From NCBI GenBank assembly GCA_034509755.1, contig CM067549.1, forward strand, positions 46,711,052 through 46,775,051: DNA of 64,000 nt. Reading direction: 5' to 3'. The first letter of the stretch is position 1. The number at the start of each line of letters is the position of its first letter. The translations under genes were made by a program, and so were the position numbers. The notes beneath the pieces are model-generated. The model saw nothing but the letters and a program-made list of their open reading frames with translations. It ran no database searches and was not told the DNA's origin. This DNA is from Anisodus tanguticus. Taxonomy: Eukaryota; Streptophyta; Magnoliopsida; Solanales; Solanaceae. Positions 33,707 to 45,300 of this stretch are shown one piece after another.

Positions 33707-34270
33707 ATGGCGGATAATTATGGTGCCCCCACCAACCACCACCCAAATCTAATCCAAAAAGAAACAGCTCTACAAGCCATCAACACCATTATCCAACTCC
33801 ATTTCGAAAAAACACTAGAAAAAAAAAGAGCTATAGACTTACAAAAAAAACAACTATGGAAAATGTTTCAACAATTTTTCCTCTTCTTATCCTTAATCTT
33901 TTTGGGCCAAGCTCTTTCACCTAAGCTTCAATGCCGTCATTGTTGGATACCCATTGGGCTTCTTTCCTTAGCCCATCTGATTTTTTATGTATCCGTGGCC
34001 CAAACTTTGAGATGTATTAATGGGTTTAAGTATCAAAGGAGATGTCATAAGTTGACATTAGGGTTGGCTACTGAGAGACTTAGGCAAGTGAAGATGAGGA
34101 TTGGGAGTGGTGGGGTTGAGGAAATTGGAGATGAATTTGAGATACATTATCAAGAACCATCAGAGAGTTATTTTGGTAAGTTTAAGAGGAATTGGGCTTT
34201 GCATTTTGGGTTCTTGATTTTTATTTATGGGTTTATGATTTCTTCATCTGTTGTAATACTTTGTTTCTAA
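33707..34270 (+). CDS. Small membrane protein of unknown function (187 aa)
   Basis: This is the only intact cellular gene I can support. The ATG at 33707 sits in a good plant context (CCAATGGCG), no upstream in-frame start competes, and the frame is open to TAA at 34268-34270 with no introns. Residues 24-52 are charged and helical (LHFEKTLEKKRAIDLQKKQL), probably a coiled coil. Hydrophobic segments lie at about 55-70, 80-101 and 163-186. Between the last two is a cytosolic-type basic loop (RCINGFKYQRRCHKLTLGL) and an acidic stretch near 139-152. The last membrane segment ends at the C-terminus. It resembles an uncharacterised plant transmembrane protein family that I cannot name. Function is unknown. 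Codon use is ordinary and the neighbours are transposon remnants, so context says nothing about its role. Confidence 0.85.
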   Translation: MADNYGAPTNHHPNLIQKETALQAINTIIQLHFEKTLEKKRAIDLQKKQLWKMFQQFFLFLSLIFLGQALSPKLQCRHCWIPIGLLSLAHLIFYVSVAQTLRCINGFKYQRRCHKLTLGLATERLRQVKMRIGSGGVEEIGDEFEIHYQEPSESYFGKFKRNWALHFGFLIFIYGFMISSSVVILCF

Positions 34271-37059
34271 GGGTTGATTTTGATAATTTTAATGGAAAAT
34301 ATTGTTGCGATTTATGAAAATTGGTTGAAGTTGTGGTTTTTGATTTTTTTTTGGGATATGTTCATTCAAAATTGTTATAAATGAGATGGTTGTGTAAATA
34401 TTTTTAAATTGTTATAAAATTTAAATTTTGATATGCATAGGAATGGCAATTGGGGCGGGGTAGGCAAACTCTTAATGAGGCAGGCAGGAGAAGATTTAAA
34501 TAAGGGCGGAGCAGGGCAAGTCAAAATGTGATTTGTGGAAAATTTTGATTTAGTGTTTGAAAGGACCAATTTTTTAGAATTTTAATGGAAGATATTCTTG
34601 TATTTTAACGAAATTGGTTAGAGTTGTGGTTTTGATTCTTATTGGGGTATGTTCATTAAAAATTGTGGATTTGTATATATTTGGATATGTACACTTTTTG
34701 TTTTGTATGTTTGTATTTCTGGATTTTTGACATCAGGATAGTATCATTTAACATAGGTATAGTGTTTGGTTGTTTTTTTAATCATATTGCCAAATATCTT
34801 ACAAAAAGATTTGCATTGTAACTAATATAATTTGATTGGACACAAAATTTAAGAAATAAAAATAGATTTTGAATTTTATGATCTAAAATAAATTAAAGAT
34901 ATTTATGTGGTTATAGATCAATCTCGTTAAGCATAAAATATAAAGTTTAAAATTAAATTATTGATAAATAAGAAAATGTCATTATTTTTCGTATTGATAT
35001 GTCATATAAATTGGAACGGATGAAGTATATAAACAAGATGATTCTGTAAATATTTTTAAATCGTTTGAAAATTTAAAAGAATTGTCAACGGAGAAAGTGG
35101 GATTTTGGTATATTTGTCTTTTGTTTGCATTTTACATGATATTTATTAGCTTGTCCGGGCCAGCTTTTGTGGTTATTTTTAAAAATTTATTTACTAGAAG
35201 CTGAAAAAATAGCTTTTTCACCCTGAAGCGCTTTTGAAATTTTGGTTAAGCCGAAATTGTTGTTGTAATATTGGCAAAGCGTATTTCAAATTAATTAGTC
35301 AAACACAAATTTCTATCTTCTAAAAGTATTTTTCAAAATAGACAATTCTAAAAGCTCGATGTTAAATTTTGTTTTAATTTTTGGATATCTAGTTACATCT
35401 TTCTTTGAACATATACCAGTACTTTATTCTGGCTATTACAGTTGTTGATCTGTTTCAAATATGAAATACTTAAGATCGTTTGTATATAATGAGTACCTAC
35501 TGTTCTTTTTACGTTGTTTTGAATTCTTTAATAAATGTGTACATTCTTTTTAGGTATCTTTGTTCAATACAGTTAAATGCGAAAGCTTATGTCGAAAACG
35601 AAATGAATTAAAAGAGTGTTTGAATTGACTTATTTTAAATGTTTATTGATACGTAAGCATTTTTTGAGTTTTATAGTGTTTGGGAATGAAAAAAAGTGCC
35701 AAAAAGTACTTACTTTTAAGCATAAAAAGTACAAAAAATAATGAGAAAGCTGCGAGGTGACAGATTTTAACACATTTCCGTTAGTTCCATTTCTAGCTAA
35801 CATTAAAGCTTAGCCAGAATGTGCACCCTTTTTCTCCTTGTAGAATCTCCCTTTAATTGATGTTTAAGTCTTTAAAAGTTGATACACAAAATCTTAATTT
35901 TTCTCCCCCGAAATTTACTCTTTGACACATTCCTAATTCAATGTTTAAATTTAATGATAATTATGTCAACCTAAAAAAGATCACAATTAATACTAATATT
36001 TAAAAGTAAGTAAATTCCTTAATTCATATGCTCAAGCCTAAAATATGAGTCATTTTCGACGGGATGGCCGAGAGAAGCAAATGAGAAGAGATAGCAGACA
36101 CCCTAATCCCAAACAAGTGGGTCAACTATGTGATTCCTCACTGATTATGTTTCATCATTTAAGTTCAATTTATATTATCAGCATATCAAATATAAAGTAA
36201 AATAAAAATAAGTTAAATATATAAAAATAGAATAATATTTTAAAAATTACTAATAATAAAATTAAAAAAATTATATACTTTTATTGACTTAAAAATCAAT
36301 GATAAGGTCAAAATACTCCTACAAAAATAATAGATTAAAAAACGTACTAATAAGACCATCTAGTAAATAATACCTATATGGACCTTTTTCATTTCAGAAC
36401 TTAAAACAATGTAAATATGAGTTACTAAAACAAAATTGTAAAGACTAAACGTAAATAATACTTCCAACCCTTCCCAAAGAACCACAATAATGCTACCAAC
36501 TATATAACTGCTTAGTTAAAAAGTATTTACAATTACTTTGTTCCAAAAAGTTCTAATACAATATTTTGTTACAAAAAGAAAAGTGCCATCAAAGAAAATT
36601 GAACATTCTAAAATGTTGAAAAATCTTACGAAATTCGTAGTGGTAAAAATGTCAGTCGACAGTAAATTTAGAAAGGGAGATGAAAAAGAATGTTATTTGA
36701 TTTAAAGTTTGAGTCATTTAAAAGAATGTTAAAAGTTTAGTACTCGTATATACCTAGAGAAGACTAGGAAATCAGATATATTACTTATCCAATTTCAGAC
36801 CATGCGCTATTACAATTTTGAAATATCTCCGTCATAAAAAAGAAATAAATCATCGTTACTGCCACGCCATTTATGACCTTCACAATTATTAATTATTTAT
36901 TCCATTATTAGATAAATCCTCACTAATCATATTATTTAGTTTAAGCCTGTATAAATCCGAGCTCTGTAGATTCTTGATTTTTTACTTTGTTTCAACTAAA
37001 GTTGTATACGTCTATGACACTCTTGTCAACGAAGCCCATAACAAAAAGAAAAGGGGAGA
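34271..37059. other. 3' flank of the membrane-protein gene and AT-rich intergenic sequence
   Basis: A ~115 bp sequence containing ATTTTAATGGAA, TTGGTT-GAGTTGTGGTTTT and GGTATGTTCATT occurs at about 34276-34380 and again, diverged, at 34572-34680, with a G-rich repeat fragment between. Near 35160-35360 and 35610-35750 are pieces like AGCGCTTTTG and AAAAAGTGCCAAAAAGTAC that look like short hAT-type MITE remnants. No gene was found. Confidence 0.45.
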
Positions 37060-37675
37060 GATGACCTATACCCCATGAAACTAAACTATTTACCCGTCTC
37101 TATTCCTATTATTTTTCATGCCCCTTAAAAAAATTAAAACTATTTATCCAAGATGCCCCCCTCCCACCCAGTTATGATACCAACATGATATATAAATATA
37201 CTCAGATGGTATCATGAAACACTGCTTCAGTCATTCTTTTGGTCTTGCATGATAACATCGTGGTATATAAATATACTGAAATGGTATATCATGAATGATC
37301 ATGTTCGTTTAATAAAAAAAGACATTTTTCTCGAAAAAAACTCTATGATATCATTACCTTATATACATATATTGTGATAGTATCATGAAAGGCTACTTCA
37401 GTCCTTCAATGAGACACTCCTCAGGACCATGCTAACATCGTGGTACATAAATATACTGAGATGATATCATGGAAGACTACTTCAGTCCTTCTATTGGTCC
37501 TTTATGATATCATCCTGGTATATAAATATACTACACTGGTACCACAAAACAAGAGGTTTGGACAAGGGGATATGACAGGTAAATAGTTTTGGGTGAGGGG
37601 TACAACAGATAATTAGTTTAAAAGGAGCATAGGACGGGTAATTAGTTTGTTTTGGGGGGTATTTAGTTTTCCAAA
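37060..37675. mobile_element. Possible foldback/MITE-like element with internal 75 bp-scale repeats
   Basis: Left end CTATACCCCATGAAACTAAA.. and right end (reverse complement of about 37640-37675) AATACCCCCCAAAACAAACT.. are imperfect inverted repeats, followed on each side by TATTTACCCGTC or ATTACCCGTCC. The middle (37180-37545) holds about five degenerate units of TATAAATATACTGAGATGGTATCATGAA and CTACTTCAGTCCTTC. No target duplication was pinned down. Confidence 0.4.
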
Positions 37676-38211
37676 AGAAAATCCTAATCTTTACATTTTA
37701 CACAAATTTATAGCAAGTATACAACGTATAGTCAATGAATGGATAATCTGTGAACTCGTTATACATTTGTTACACACTGAATATACACCAAAAACAGTTA
37801 CGGCTAGGCACGTTAAACTTTTTTAGCCGGTTGATTGTTGAGATACCAAAAGATAATGATATAAAGAATGCAAAGCAACCAAGCAAACACACGACGAAAA
37901 TTATTTTAAAAAGACACTTGAGAAAAGTTTGTAAATTGTAAATGATCTTACTTTCTTCTTATGAGAAACCAAGCAACCAGATTAGGTTGCATATTTCTTT
38001 GATTGTATACCAAGACAAAAGGTTTTATAAAGTACATTTTCATGGCTCTGCTAGGAAAGACAGCGCCTCCATTGCCCGAGTGAAGGAAGTTAAATTAGAA
38101 TACATAAGACTGAGCTATTTATTATTACTACGAATGGTGAGTTTGGCTTCTGAAACTCGAAGAAAAGAAGCCATGGATACGTCAGATAAAAGAAGAGTAA
38201 GAACAGATCAA

Positions 38212-38288
38212 TTAAGGTTGAGCTGGGGAGAGCACGTTGCACAATGACTTGTACGCAAGCAAGATTTGAATTTCTCTTCTGCTGCTGC
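38212..38288 (-). pseudogene. J-domain pseudogene last exon
   Basis: Acceptor TTTGTGCAG before 38288, then AAAEEKFK in one frame and AYKSLCNVLSPAQP with TAA (38214-38212) in another. An indel between the two breaks the last helix of the J domain. The intron before it contains a 13 bp perfect hairpin (38368-38403). Confidence 0.7.
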
Positions 38289-38367
38289 CTGCACAAATTC
38301 AATGACTCATCTCATGAGGAAACCGAGGATACCAATATGAGTAGTTAAATTCCACAACACATATTTG

Positions 38368-38403
38368 TTCATGGTGTTGGTTTTTGCAAGCCAACACCAT
38401 GAA
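38368..38403. other. Perfect 13 bp inverted repeat, 10 nt loop
   Basis: TTCATGGTGTTGG (38368-38380), loop 38381-38390, CCAACACCATGAA (38391-38403). It lies in the last intron of the J-domain pseudogene. It may be the core of a small foldback element or a stem-loop in the transcript; no function is known. Confidence 0.8.
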
Positions 38404-38554
38404 AAGCAAGATGATTTTAATGACCATTTTATACATCTTCAAAATATACTTCCTTTTGACCTCCTAAGAAATGCTTATCACCTCCCTTGACAAAAGCTAA
38501 AGGCCTTTAACTGGTGCTTACAAGAATACGTTTCTCACATAAGCGAAAGGAATT

Positions 38555-38604
38555 GTATAATTACAAGCTGATCAGGATGCCACTTCAAAGCTGATAAACG
38601 GAAA
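38555..38604 (-). pseudogene. J-domain pseudogene HPD exon (3' end lost)
   Basis: Acceptor CTTGCAG before 38604. It completes NA|FRLSALKWHPD across the junction (AATGC + TTTCCG). After the HPD codons and one Gln codon the sequence diverges and no GT donor is present at the expected place, so the rest of the exon (normally a Lys/His/Gln-rich turn) seems replaced. Confidence 0.7.
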
Positions 38605-38679
38605 CTGCAAGGACAATCCACAGTATCTTACATTAGTCTTCAATATATATGGAGTATGGAGAACACAACTAGAACTTAC

Positions 38680-38986
38680 GCATTCTTGACATCTTCAATC
38701 TTCAGAGGACCTCTTGGGAGCAAACCGAGAATAGCTCTTTCAGAATAAGACCCTATATTACAAGATTCATAGTTGGATTCTGTGGAGTCTCATGTTCAGT
38801 TTCATTATCTCATCTACATTGGCTTCGTTCTGACCAGTCTGTTTCTTTCTTCCGGAGAATAGATCTTCAAAAGGAGATGATTTACCAGGCCTAAAAGACC
38901 AAATGTGCCACTTATTACCAAAAGTTGCTTGGTAGTCTCAGGATATTCTTCGAAGTCTTCATATAATTTCCGTTTCTTCATTTTTC
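38680..38986 (-). pseudogene. J-domain pseudogene long exon with frameshifts
   Basis: Acceptor TTTTCCAG before 38986, donor GTAAGT after 38680. It starts KMKKRKLYEDFEEYPET. An apparent one- or two-base loss near 38930 moves to FGNKWHIWSFRPGKSSPFED, and a second shift near 38780 moves to DSTESNYESCNIGSYSERA and GLLPRGPLKIEDVKNA. Each segment is sensible only in its own frame, so I take the shifts as mutations. Confidence 0.7.
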
Positions 38987-39097
38987 CTGGAAAATAATAA
39001 TTAACAGGTCAAAAGTTCTCAGTATCGTGTCACCATTGGTCATGTTAAAGATAGTAGAGATTAACAATCAAAAAGCATAACAGAAGGCTATCTTAAG

Positions 39098-39218
39098 CTA
39101 TGTTGCTCGGACTCTTCAAAAATGTCAACGAGTGTGTGTTAGATTCTCCAAAAATAGTGTATTTTTGGAGAATCCAACAAGGCTGTGGCATCAAAAGTGA
39201 AGAGTCCGCACAACTTAG
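39098..39218. mobile_element. hAT-like MITE with 8 bp TSD ATCTTAAG
   Basis: 121 bp with ends CTATGTTGCTCGGACTCTTC and the rough complement AGAGTCCGCACAACTTAG, an internal palindrome around TCTCCAAAAATA/TATTTTTGGAGA, and an 8 bp perfect duplication ATCTTAAG at 39090-39097 and 39219-39226. The 8 bp duplication indicates hAT-type transposition. A relative lies at 47395. Confidence 0.8.
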
Positions 39219-39514
39219 ATCTTAAGTTGTGACACAACTTTGTGGACAGACAACAAGTCCAATTTCCATTTTTCAAAGAAGCATAAATTCAATGTTACTT
39301 TGAGCAGCTCAAAGCTTTGCAATACAACTCCTACATGGAAAAAAATGCAAACCAAGACAAGTTCATCCGATTTTACGCAGCACTACAGCAGCCAACTCTC
39401 ATCCAATAAACCCTTTTAAGGCATTGTTTCAGTATGTTTCCTAATAGGTACCCCAGTAGTCCAGCTAGCTGGTGAGCAGTAAAGGAGCTTTAGAAAATAC
39501 AATTCTGGCTCCAA

Positions 39515-39565
39515 AAAAGAGTAGCCTAGTGCACTAAGCTCCCGCTATGCACGGGGTCCGGGGAA
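39515..39565 (-). mobile_element. Au-type SINE 3'-end fragment
   Basis: On the minus strand CCCCGGACCCCGTGCATAGC and GGGAGCTTAGTGCACTAGGCT match the 3' part of the plant Au SINE as I know it. The tRNA-like 5' half is not present. Confidence 0.55.
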
Positions 39566-39642
39566 TATATGTTTCAGTTACATAATTTCAAAATCTCTAG
39601 AAGGGGGCCAAAGGTTGAAACACACTGATATTTTTCAGAGTG

Positions 39643-40075
39643 TACAACAACATACCCAGTGAAGCCCACAACGTGGGGTCCGGGGAAGGTAGAGTGTACG
39701 TAGACCTTATCTCTAGTTTGGTAAGTAGATAGATTGTTTCCGAAAGACCCTAGGATCAAGAAAAAGCATAAGAACAAGCAAAACAAGAGAAATGGTCAGA
39801 CCCGGACAAGAAATTTAAAGCAGTAAAAAATGAGACTAACAAAAGCGAATAAGCCATAATAAAGCATTCTGAAAAAAGAAGCAATAACTAACGCAGGTAA
39901 ATAAGATAAACAAAGTACACGAAAGAACATATAGCAACATAAATCAAAGGACATGAGACTATAAAACAATATTGCGCCTACTAGTATGATAGGCTAAGCA
40001 GGGCTACAATAAAAACACTACAACTACCGGTATGTAAGCTTAAGTAGGACTACACTAGACTACCTTTTGGATATG
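39643..40075 (-). mobile_element. RTE LINE copy A, 3' end
   Basis: Minus-strand sequence matches the 3' UTR and tail of the complete LINE at 58135 (short TTG-type tail at 39643-39650, GGTAAGGTCTACGTACAC-like region, GTCTGACCATTTC). It breaks off near 40075. More of what may be the same copy lies at 41998-43025, beyond an LTR remnant. Confidence 0.65.
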
Positions 40076-40155
40076 TAAAGCAGTACGGGAAGTAAATAAA
40101 TATTACAAGTGTTCGAAAAGATAAACAAATAGGCAATTCAGAACTGCCGCAAGCT

Positions 40156-41997
40156 TGTTGAATCTTGAATCTTGATAACCTTGAAATCAAGAAACACTAA
40201 ATCTGGATTGTTACAACTGTGGCTGAGTCGAGAGATGGCTCTCTGTCTTTAAGACAAAATTGCCCCATATATATGCTTTTACGTTAACAGGCAATAGTCT
40301 CCCAAGATAAAACAACAACTAATCAACACTACAAAGCAAATAGGTTGATTCTGACGAAAAAACAAACACGAAACGACTTGCTGAAGAATGGAAAAGGAAG
40401 GAAGAGTTTTCTGTTTTTGTCCACTGTTTGTGCTTCACGTTTTTGGACAGAATTTGTGTTGTTTTCTATTCTGTTTCTGTGTAGTATATCTTGTTGTAGT
40501 CTCTGCAATTGAGCCAAAATGCTCCAATATATAGCATAAGAAAAGGGACTCCTCAACTGCCAAGTAATGGCAGTTTATGGCCACGACCCACGACCGGACG
40601 GGACGAGCGGGAGGCGGCGGCGTGCGTGTGGGCTTAGCCTTGAACCCAAGCACATCTAGGTCCTCCCTCCTTCAAACATATGAGTTACCCCTTGGGGTCC
40701 CAAACCCTTAGCCAATTTTGAGACTTATAAAGAGAACAATTCTTCATTTTCCCACCGATGTGGTTGATTTGTCCCACACCATATTTTCATGCCTCAAACA
40801 CCTTACTTCGTGGACCAATATCTATTTCATTTCTCAATGAAATTTGACGATTCTTGGCCCTACGGTCATCTACTCACTTAGTAGATTATGCACGTATGAA
40901 AAGACAAAACCTCCAACATACGGAACCCTAGTTTTTAAGTCATTAAATATGGGTGGACACACCTCCCCACCAAAGGCAAATTTCCAATAATCCCCTCTTG
41001 AAAGAGATTTTGGTGCACACACAGGGTGCCTACTTTCAGCAATCTTTCAGCGAAAAGATATTGCATCAGGAGAGGTAGCTTCTTCTTTGAACTTTCCCTA
41101 GTTGAATACCACCGGACTTACTGCGCGGTGAACGTGATGTCTTGAACCGTCAGTGTTTAGTGTAAGCCAAGACAATGATACCAACATAATAACTCTCCTT
41201 GTTCGTTTTCTTCTTATTGTTTTGTCCGTTGTGGCCATGGACACACTTGGATTCTTAAGTGCGTTCATTTGAGGAAGCCTGTCCTCGCACTTAAATAGGT
41301 GATCTCCTACAAGGTATCCTGCTATACCCCACTTCACAAGTGTTAGGAATGGCAGTTTATGGCCAAGTAATGGCTGTTTATGGCCATTAGTGAGAGAGTT
41401 AATCAGCCAAGTAATGACTGATTTAATGTGCACCATAAAAGAGCTGTTAGGGAGGTTTAAGGTGCAGATTAATGGAGTTTTAACGCTCCAAAAATCAACT
41501 CCAACGGCAGGCAGAAACTTTTTGCCTTCCGTCGTTCCCAATTTCAGCTTTCCGGGGACCAAACTGTAAATATTAAGCAATTTGGGGTCCAAAGAGATAA
41601 TATCAGAAGAAGCCCACGACCCACGACCCGTGACCCGACGGGACGGGCGGCGCGGCGGCGGCGGCGCGCATGTGGGCTTAGCCTTGAAACCATGCACATC
41701 TAGGTCATCCCTCATTCAAACACATGGGTTACCCCTTGGGGTCCCAAACCCTTAGCTAATTTTGAAACTTATAAAGAGAACAATTCTTCCTTTTCCCACC
41801 GATGTGGTAGATTTGTCTCATACCATATTTTCATGCCTCAAACACCTTACTTCGTGGACCAATATCTCTTTCATTTCTCAATGAAATTTGACGATTCTTG
41901 GCCCTACGGTCATCTACTCACTTAGTAGATTATGCACGTGTGAAGAGACAAAGCCTCCAACATACGAAACCCTAGTGTTAAAGTCATTAAATACGTT
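40156..41997 (-). mobile_element. LTR retrotransposon remnant related to the solo LTR, coding region deleted
   Basis: On the minus strand, 41997-41340 is part of a 5' LTR, 41339-40993 is non-coding internal sequence ending in the polypurine tract AAGAGGGGAT, and 40992-40156 is a 3' LTR beginning TATTGGAAATTTG. The LTR sequence matches the solo LTR at 30064-31194 in the TTGACGATTCTTGGCCC and CCCTTGGGGTCCCAA regions. The internal region is only ~350 bp, so all coding sequence is gone. It sits between the two parts of LINE copy A. Confidence 0.6.
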
Positions 41998-43025
41998 TGT
42001 CTCATGGTTGCTCCCGTTACTGAACTTACACTCCAGGTATTTTGTCTTGATCATACCCGGCCTGAACCCTTTAGACTCTAAAATCTGTCTCCAAACCTGC
42101 AGCATAACGTTCACTCCACTGCGAGTCTCATGAATCAAGACTATGTCATCTGCGAATAACATACACCATGGCACCTCCCCTTGAATTTGTCACGTCAGTC
42201 CATCCATCACCAAGGCAAATAAGAACGGGCTAAGAGCTGATCCCTAGTGCAACCCCATCATCACTGGAAAGTGCTTCGAGTCTCCTCCAACTGTCTGTAT
42301 CCTGGTATTGGCTCCATCATACATATCCTTGATCGCCTTAGTGTACGCCACATGTACACTTCTAACATCCAAACATCTCCATAGAACCTCCCTAAGGACT
42401 TTGTCGTATGCCTTCTCGCGATCGATAAAAACCATATGTAAGTCTCTCTTCCTCTCCCTATACTGCGCCACCAACCTCCTAATAAGATTAATGATTTCTG
42501 TAGTCGAATGGCCCGACATGAATCCAAACTGGTTCTCGGAAATAGACATGCCTCTTCTCACCCTCATCTCTACGACCCTTTCCCAATCTTTCATAGTGTG
42601 GCTTAACAGCTTGATACCCCTATAGTTGTTGCAACTCTGGATGTCACCTTTGTTTTTGTACAAAGGAATCATTGTACTCCACCTCCATTCTTCGAGCATT
42701 CTTGTCGTCTTAAAAACGACATTAAACAACTTAGTCAGCCACTCCAAACCTGCCCTGCTTGCGCTCTTCCAAAATTCAACTGAGATATCATCAGGCCCGG
42801 TCGCTCGTCCCCTACGCATCATGCGAACAACACCCTTAACCTCCTCAACCTTAATACTTCTACAATATCCAAAATTCTGGTACCTTTCGGATTGCTCCAG
42901 ATCTCCCAACACAATGTCTCTATCTCCTTTGTTCAAGAGTTTATAAAAGTAAGACTGTCACCTCCGTCTAATACGCGCGTCCTATACCAGTACTTTGCCG
43001 TCCTCGACCTTGATGCACTTCAGAG
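41998..43025 (-). mobile_element. RTE LINE copy A, reverse-transcriptase part
   Basis: Minus-strand frames encode LINE RT: MRRGRATGPDDISVEFWK, LYKNKGDIQSCNNYRGIKLL, SENQFGFMSGHSTTEIINL, DREKAYDKVLREVLW (42936-42244), then the catalytic MLFADDIVLIHET (FADD at 42156-42145). A stop near 42245 separates them. The 5' endonuclease region is absent (5' truncation near 43025) and the C-terminal part is missing. The palm Asp residues are kept. Confidence 0.85.
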
Positions 43026-43101
43026 TGTGACATAAGAATTTTCATTAGACAATGCTAGTCAAAGTAGAGAAGCTAACATTGAAATGAGAGCACAAACTTA
43101 C

Positions 43102-43216
43102 GCATCCTTCTCCTTAAGCAATCCCTACGACGAGCAACAAACTTATATTCACTTTTCTTCTCTGAACGATCATCCCGATCCACATCCCATCTATCATCTA
43201 TTGTTGAAGTTTCATT
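43102..43216 (-). pseudogene. J-domain pseudogene internal exon
   Basis: 115 bp with AG before 43216 and GTAAGT after 43102. One frame is fully open (38 codons plus 1 base): NETSTIDDRWDVDRDD then a Lys/Arg-rich end. Phase 1 at the donor joins in frame with the exon at 38986 (CGA codon across the junction). The charged, low-complexity sequence fits the region N-terminal to the J domain. Confidence 0.7.
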
Positions 43217-43529
43217 CTAGTAAATCTTTCACAAGAAAATAGCATATTATCCATAAGTATAATACACGAGGTAAAAGACGTGAATGAGAATAAATTTTAA
43301 TATAAGTAGAGTACTTGCATGCAATTGATCAGTTACTGAAGTTCAGAAGTTGAACACATCATACTATGCAGACATTAAGCCAAAAGAGGGAAGAAAGGCA
43401 AAGTAATAAGAACTAAGATAAAGTATACATGGGATGGAGTATAAGTGAAAAGTTCATCAATGCTTATATTCTTTCCATCATTTCCTTCAATATGCCAGGT
43501 GATTCGTCTTTCTAACCTGAACTTGTTTC

Positions 43530-43950
43530 AACAACAACAACAGCAACATACCTAGTGTAGTCCCACAAGTGGGGTCTGGGGAGGGTAGAGTGTACGCAAA
43601 CCTTACCTCTACCTTGGGAGGTAGAGAGGTTGTTTTCGATAGACCCTCGGCTCAAGATAAAGCAAAAACAAAGCAGATCAACAAGGAAAAGGAACAATAA
43701 CCAACATAGTACGCTAAGTTAATAACAAGCGACAATAGATAGTAACAAAAATCGAAGGATAAGAAACTGCCTCAAACATACTATGTCTACTAGTAAGGAT
43801 AGAAAAGCGGGACACACTCTACTACCTTCTAACCTTCTACCCTAATCCGTGTCCTCCACAACCTCCTATATAAGATCATGTACTCGGTAAGCTGCAAAAG
43901 CGCCATGTCCTGTCTAATCACCTACTCCCAATACTTCTTCGGTCTACCTC
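43530..43950 (-). mobile_element. RTE LINE copy C, short 3' fragment
   Basis: It has its own (TTG)n tail at 43530-43545 (plus strand ACAACAACAACAGC) and ~420 bp of 3' UTR and C-terminal coding sequence, and stops abruptly at 43950 where the tail region of copy B starts. This is a typical 5'-truncated LINE insertion. Confidence 0.7.
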
Positions 43951-45300
43951 ATACCCAGTGAAATCCCACCTCTACCCTGGTAGGTAGAACGGTTGTTTCC
44001 GGGAGACCCCCGGCTCAAGACAACGCATAATCGCACGCAAAGCAATAGAAACGGTCAGACCCAGAAAAGAAATTAAAGTAGTATGAACATGCTATGACAA
44101 AATCGAATACGCCATGATAGCGCATTTTGACAAAAGGAAGAAATAGCAAACGCAAATAAATAAGATAAACAAAAGAACACATAGCAACAGAAATCAAACT
44201 ATAGGGGACTATAAAGCAATACTTCTCCTATGAGTGTGATAGGCTAATCGGGTCTACGGTAATAGCACTACAACTATCATTTGGTAAGTGTAAGTAGGAC
44301 TACGCTCGACTACATACTACCCTTCTACCCTAAACCATGTCCTCCACAACCCCCTATCTAAGGTCATGTCATCAGTAAGTTGCACCTGCGCCATATCCCA
44401 TCTAATCACCTCTACCCAATACTTCTTCGGCCTACCTCTACCCTTCCTAAACCCGTCCATAGACAACCTTTCACACCTCCGCACTGGGCATTTGTGTCTC
44501 TCCTCTGCACATGCCCGAACCATCTCAACCTCGCTTCTCGTATCTTATCGTCCACCGAGGCCACTCCCACTCTTTCCCAAATATTTTCATTTCTAATCAT
44601 ATCTCTCCTTGTATGCCCACACATCCATCTCAGCATCCTCATCTCCGCAACCTTCATCTTTTGGATGTGCGAAGTCTTGACTGGCCAACACTCTGCCTCA
44701 TACAACATAGTCGGTCTAACCACCACCCTATAGAATTTGCCTTTAAGTTTTTGTGGCACATTTTTATCGCACAAGACTCCAAATGCGAGCTTCCATTTCA
44801 TCCACCCTGCCCCAATACGATGTGTGACATCGTCATCAGTCTCTCCATTCCCTTGGATAATAGACCCGAGGTACTTGAAGCTTTCTTTCTTTGGAATGAC
44901 CTAAGTACCAAGCCTCAGCTCCACGCCTTTCTCAGGGTCACTCTCGTTGCTGAACTTGCACTCCAAATATTATGTCTTGGTTCTACTCAACCTGAACCCT
45001 TTAGACTCCAGAGTCTGTCTCCAAACCTCCAACTTGGCGTTCACTCCGCTGCAAGTCTCATCAATCAGGACTATGTCGTCTGCGAATAACATACACCATG
45101 GCACCTCCCCTTGGATTTGTCGTGTCAGTTCGTCCATCACCGAGGCAAATAGGAATGGGCTAAGAGCTGATCCCTGGTGTAGTCACATCATCACTGGGAA
45201 GTGTTCCGAGACTCCTCCTACTGTCTGTACCCTAGGTTTTGCTCCATCATACATATCCTTGGACGCCCTAGTGTACGCTACAGGTACACCTCTAAAACTG
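43951..45300 (-). mobile_element. RTE LINE copy B, 5'-truncated
   Basis: Minus-strand frames give the C-terminal domain (MKWKLAFGVLCDKNVPQKLK, RPTMLYEAECWPVKTSHIQ, MRMLRWMCGHTRRD, ARLRWFGHVQRRDTN; 44801-44412, then KGRGRPKKYW in another frame to 44317). Further 5' the FADD-containing region continues to about 45300, where homology ends. The 3' UTR runs to 43951. Confidence 0.8.

Noticed and set aside
36055..36100. GGGATGGCCGAGAGAAG, which resembles the start of a tRNA-Ser
   Set aside because: No anticodon arm, T arm or acceptor pairing follows.
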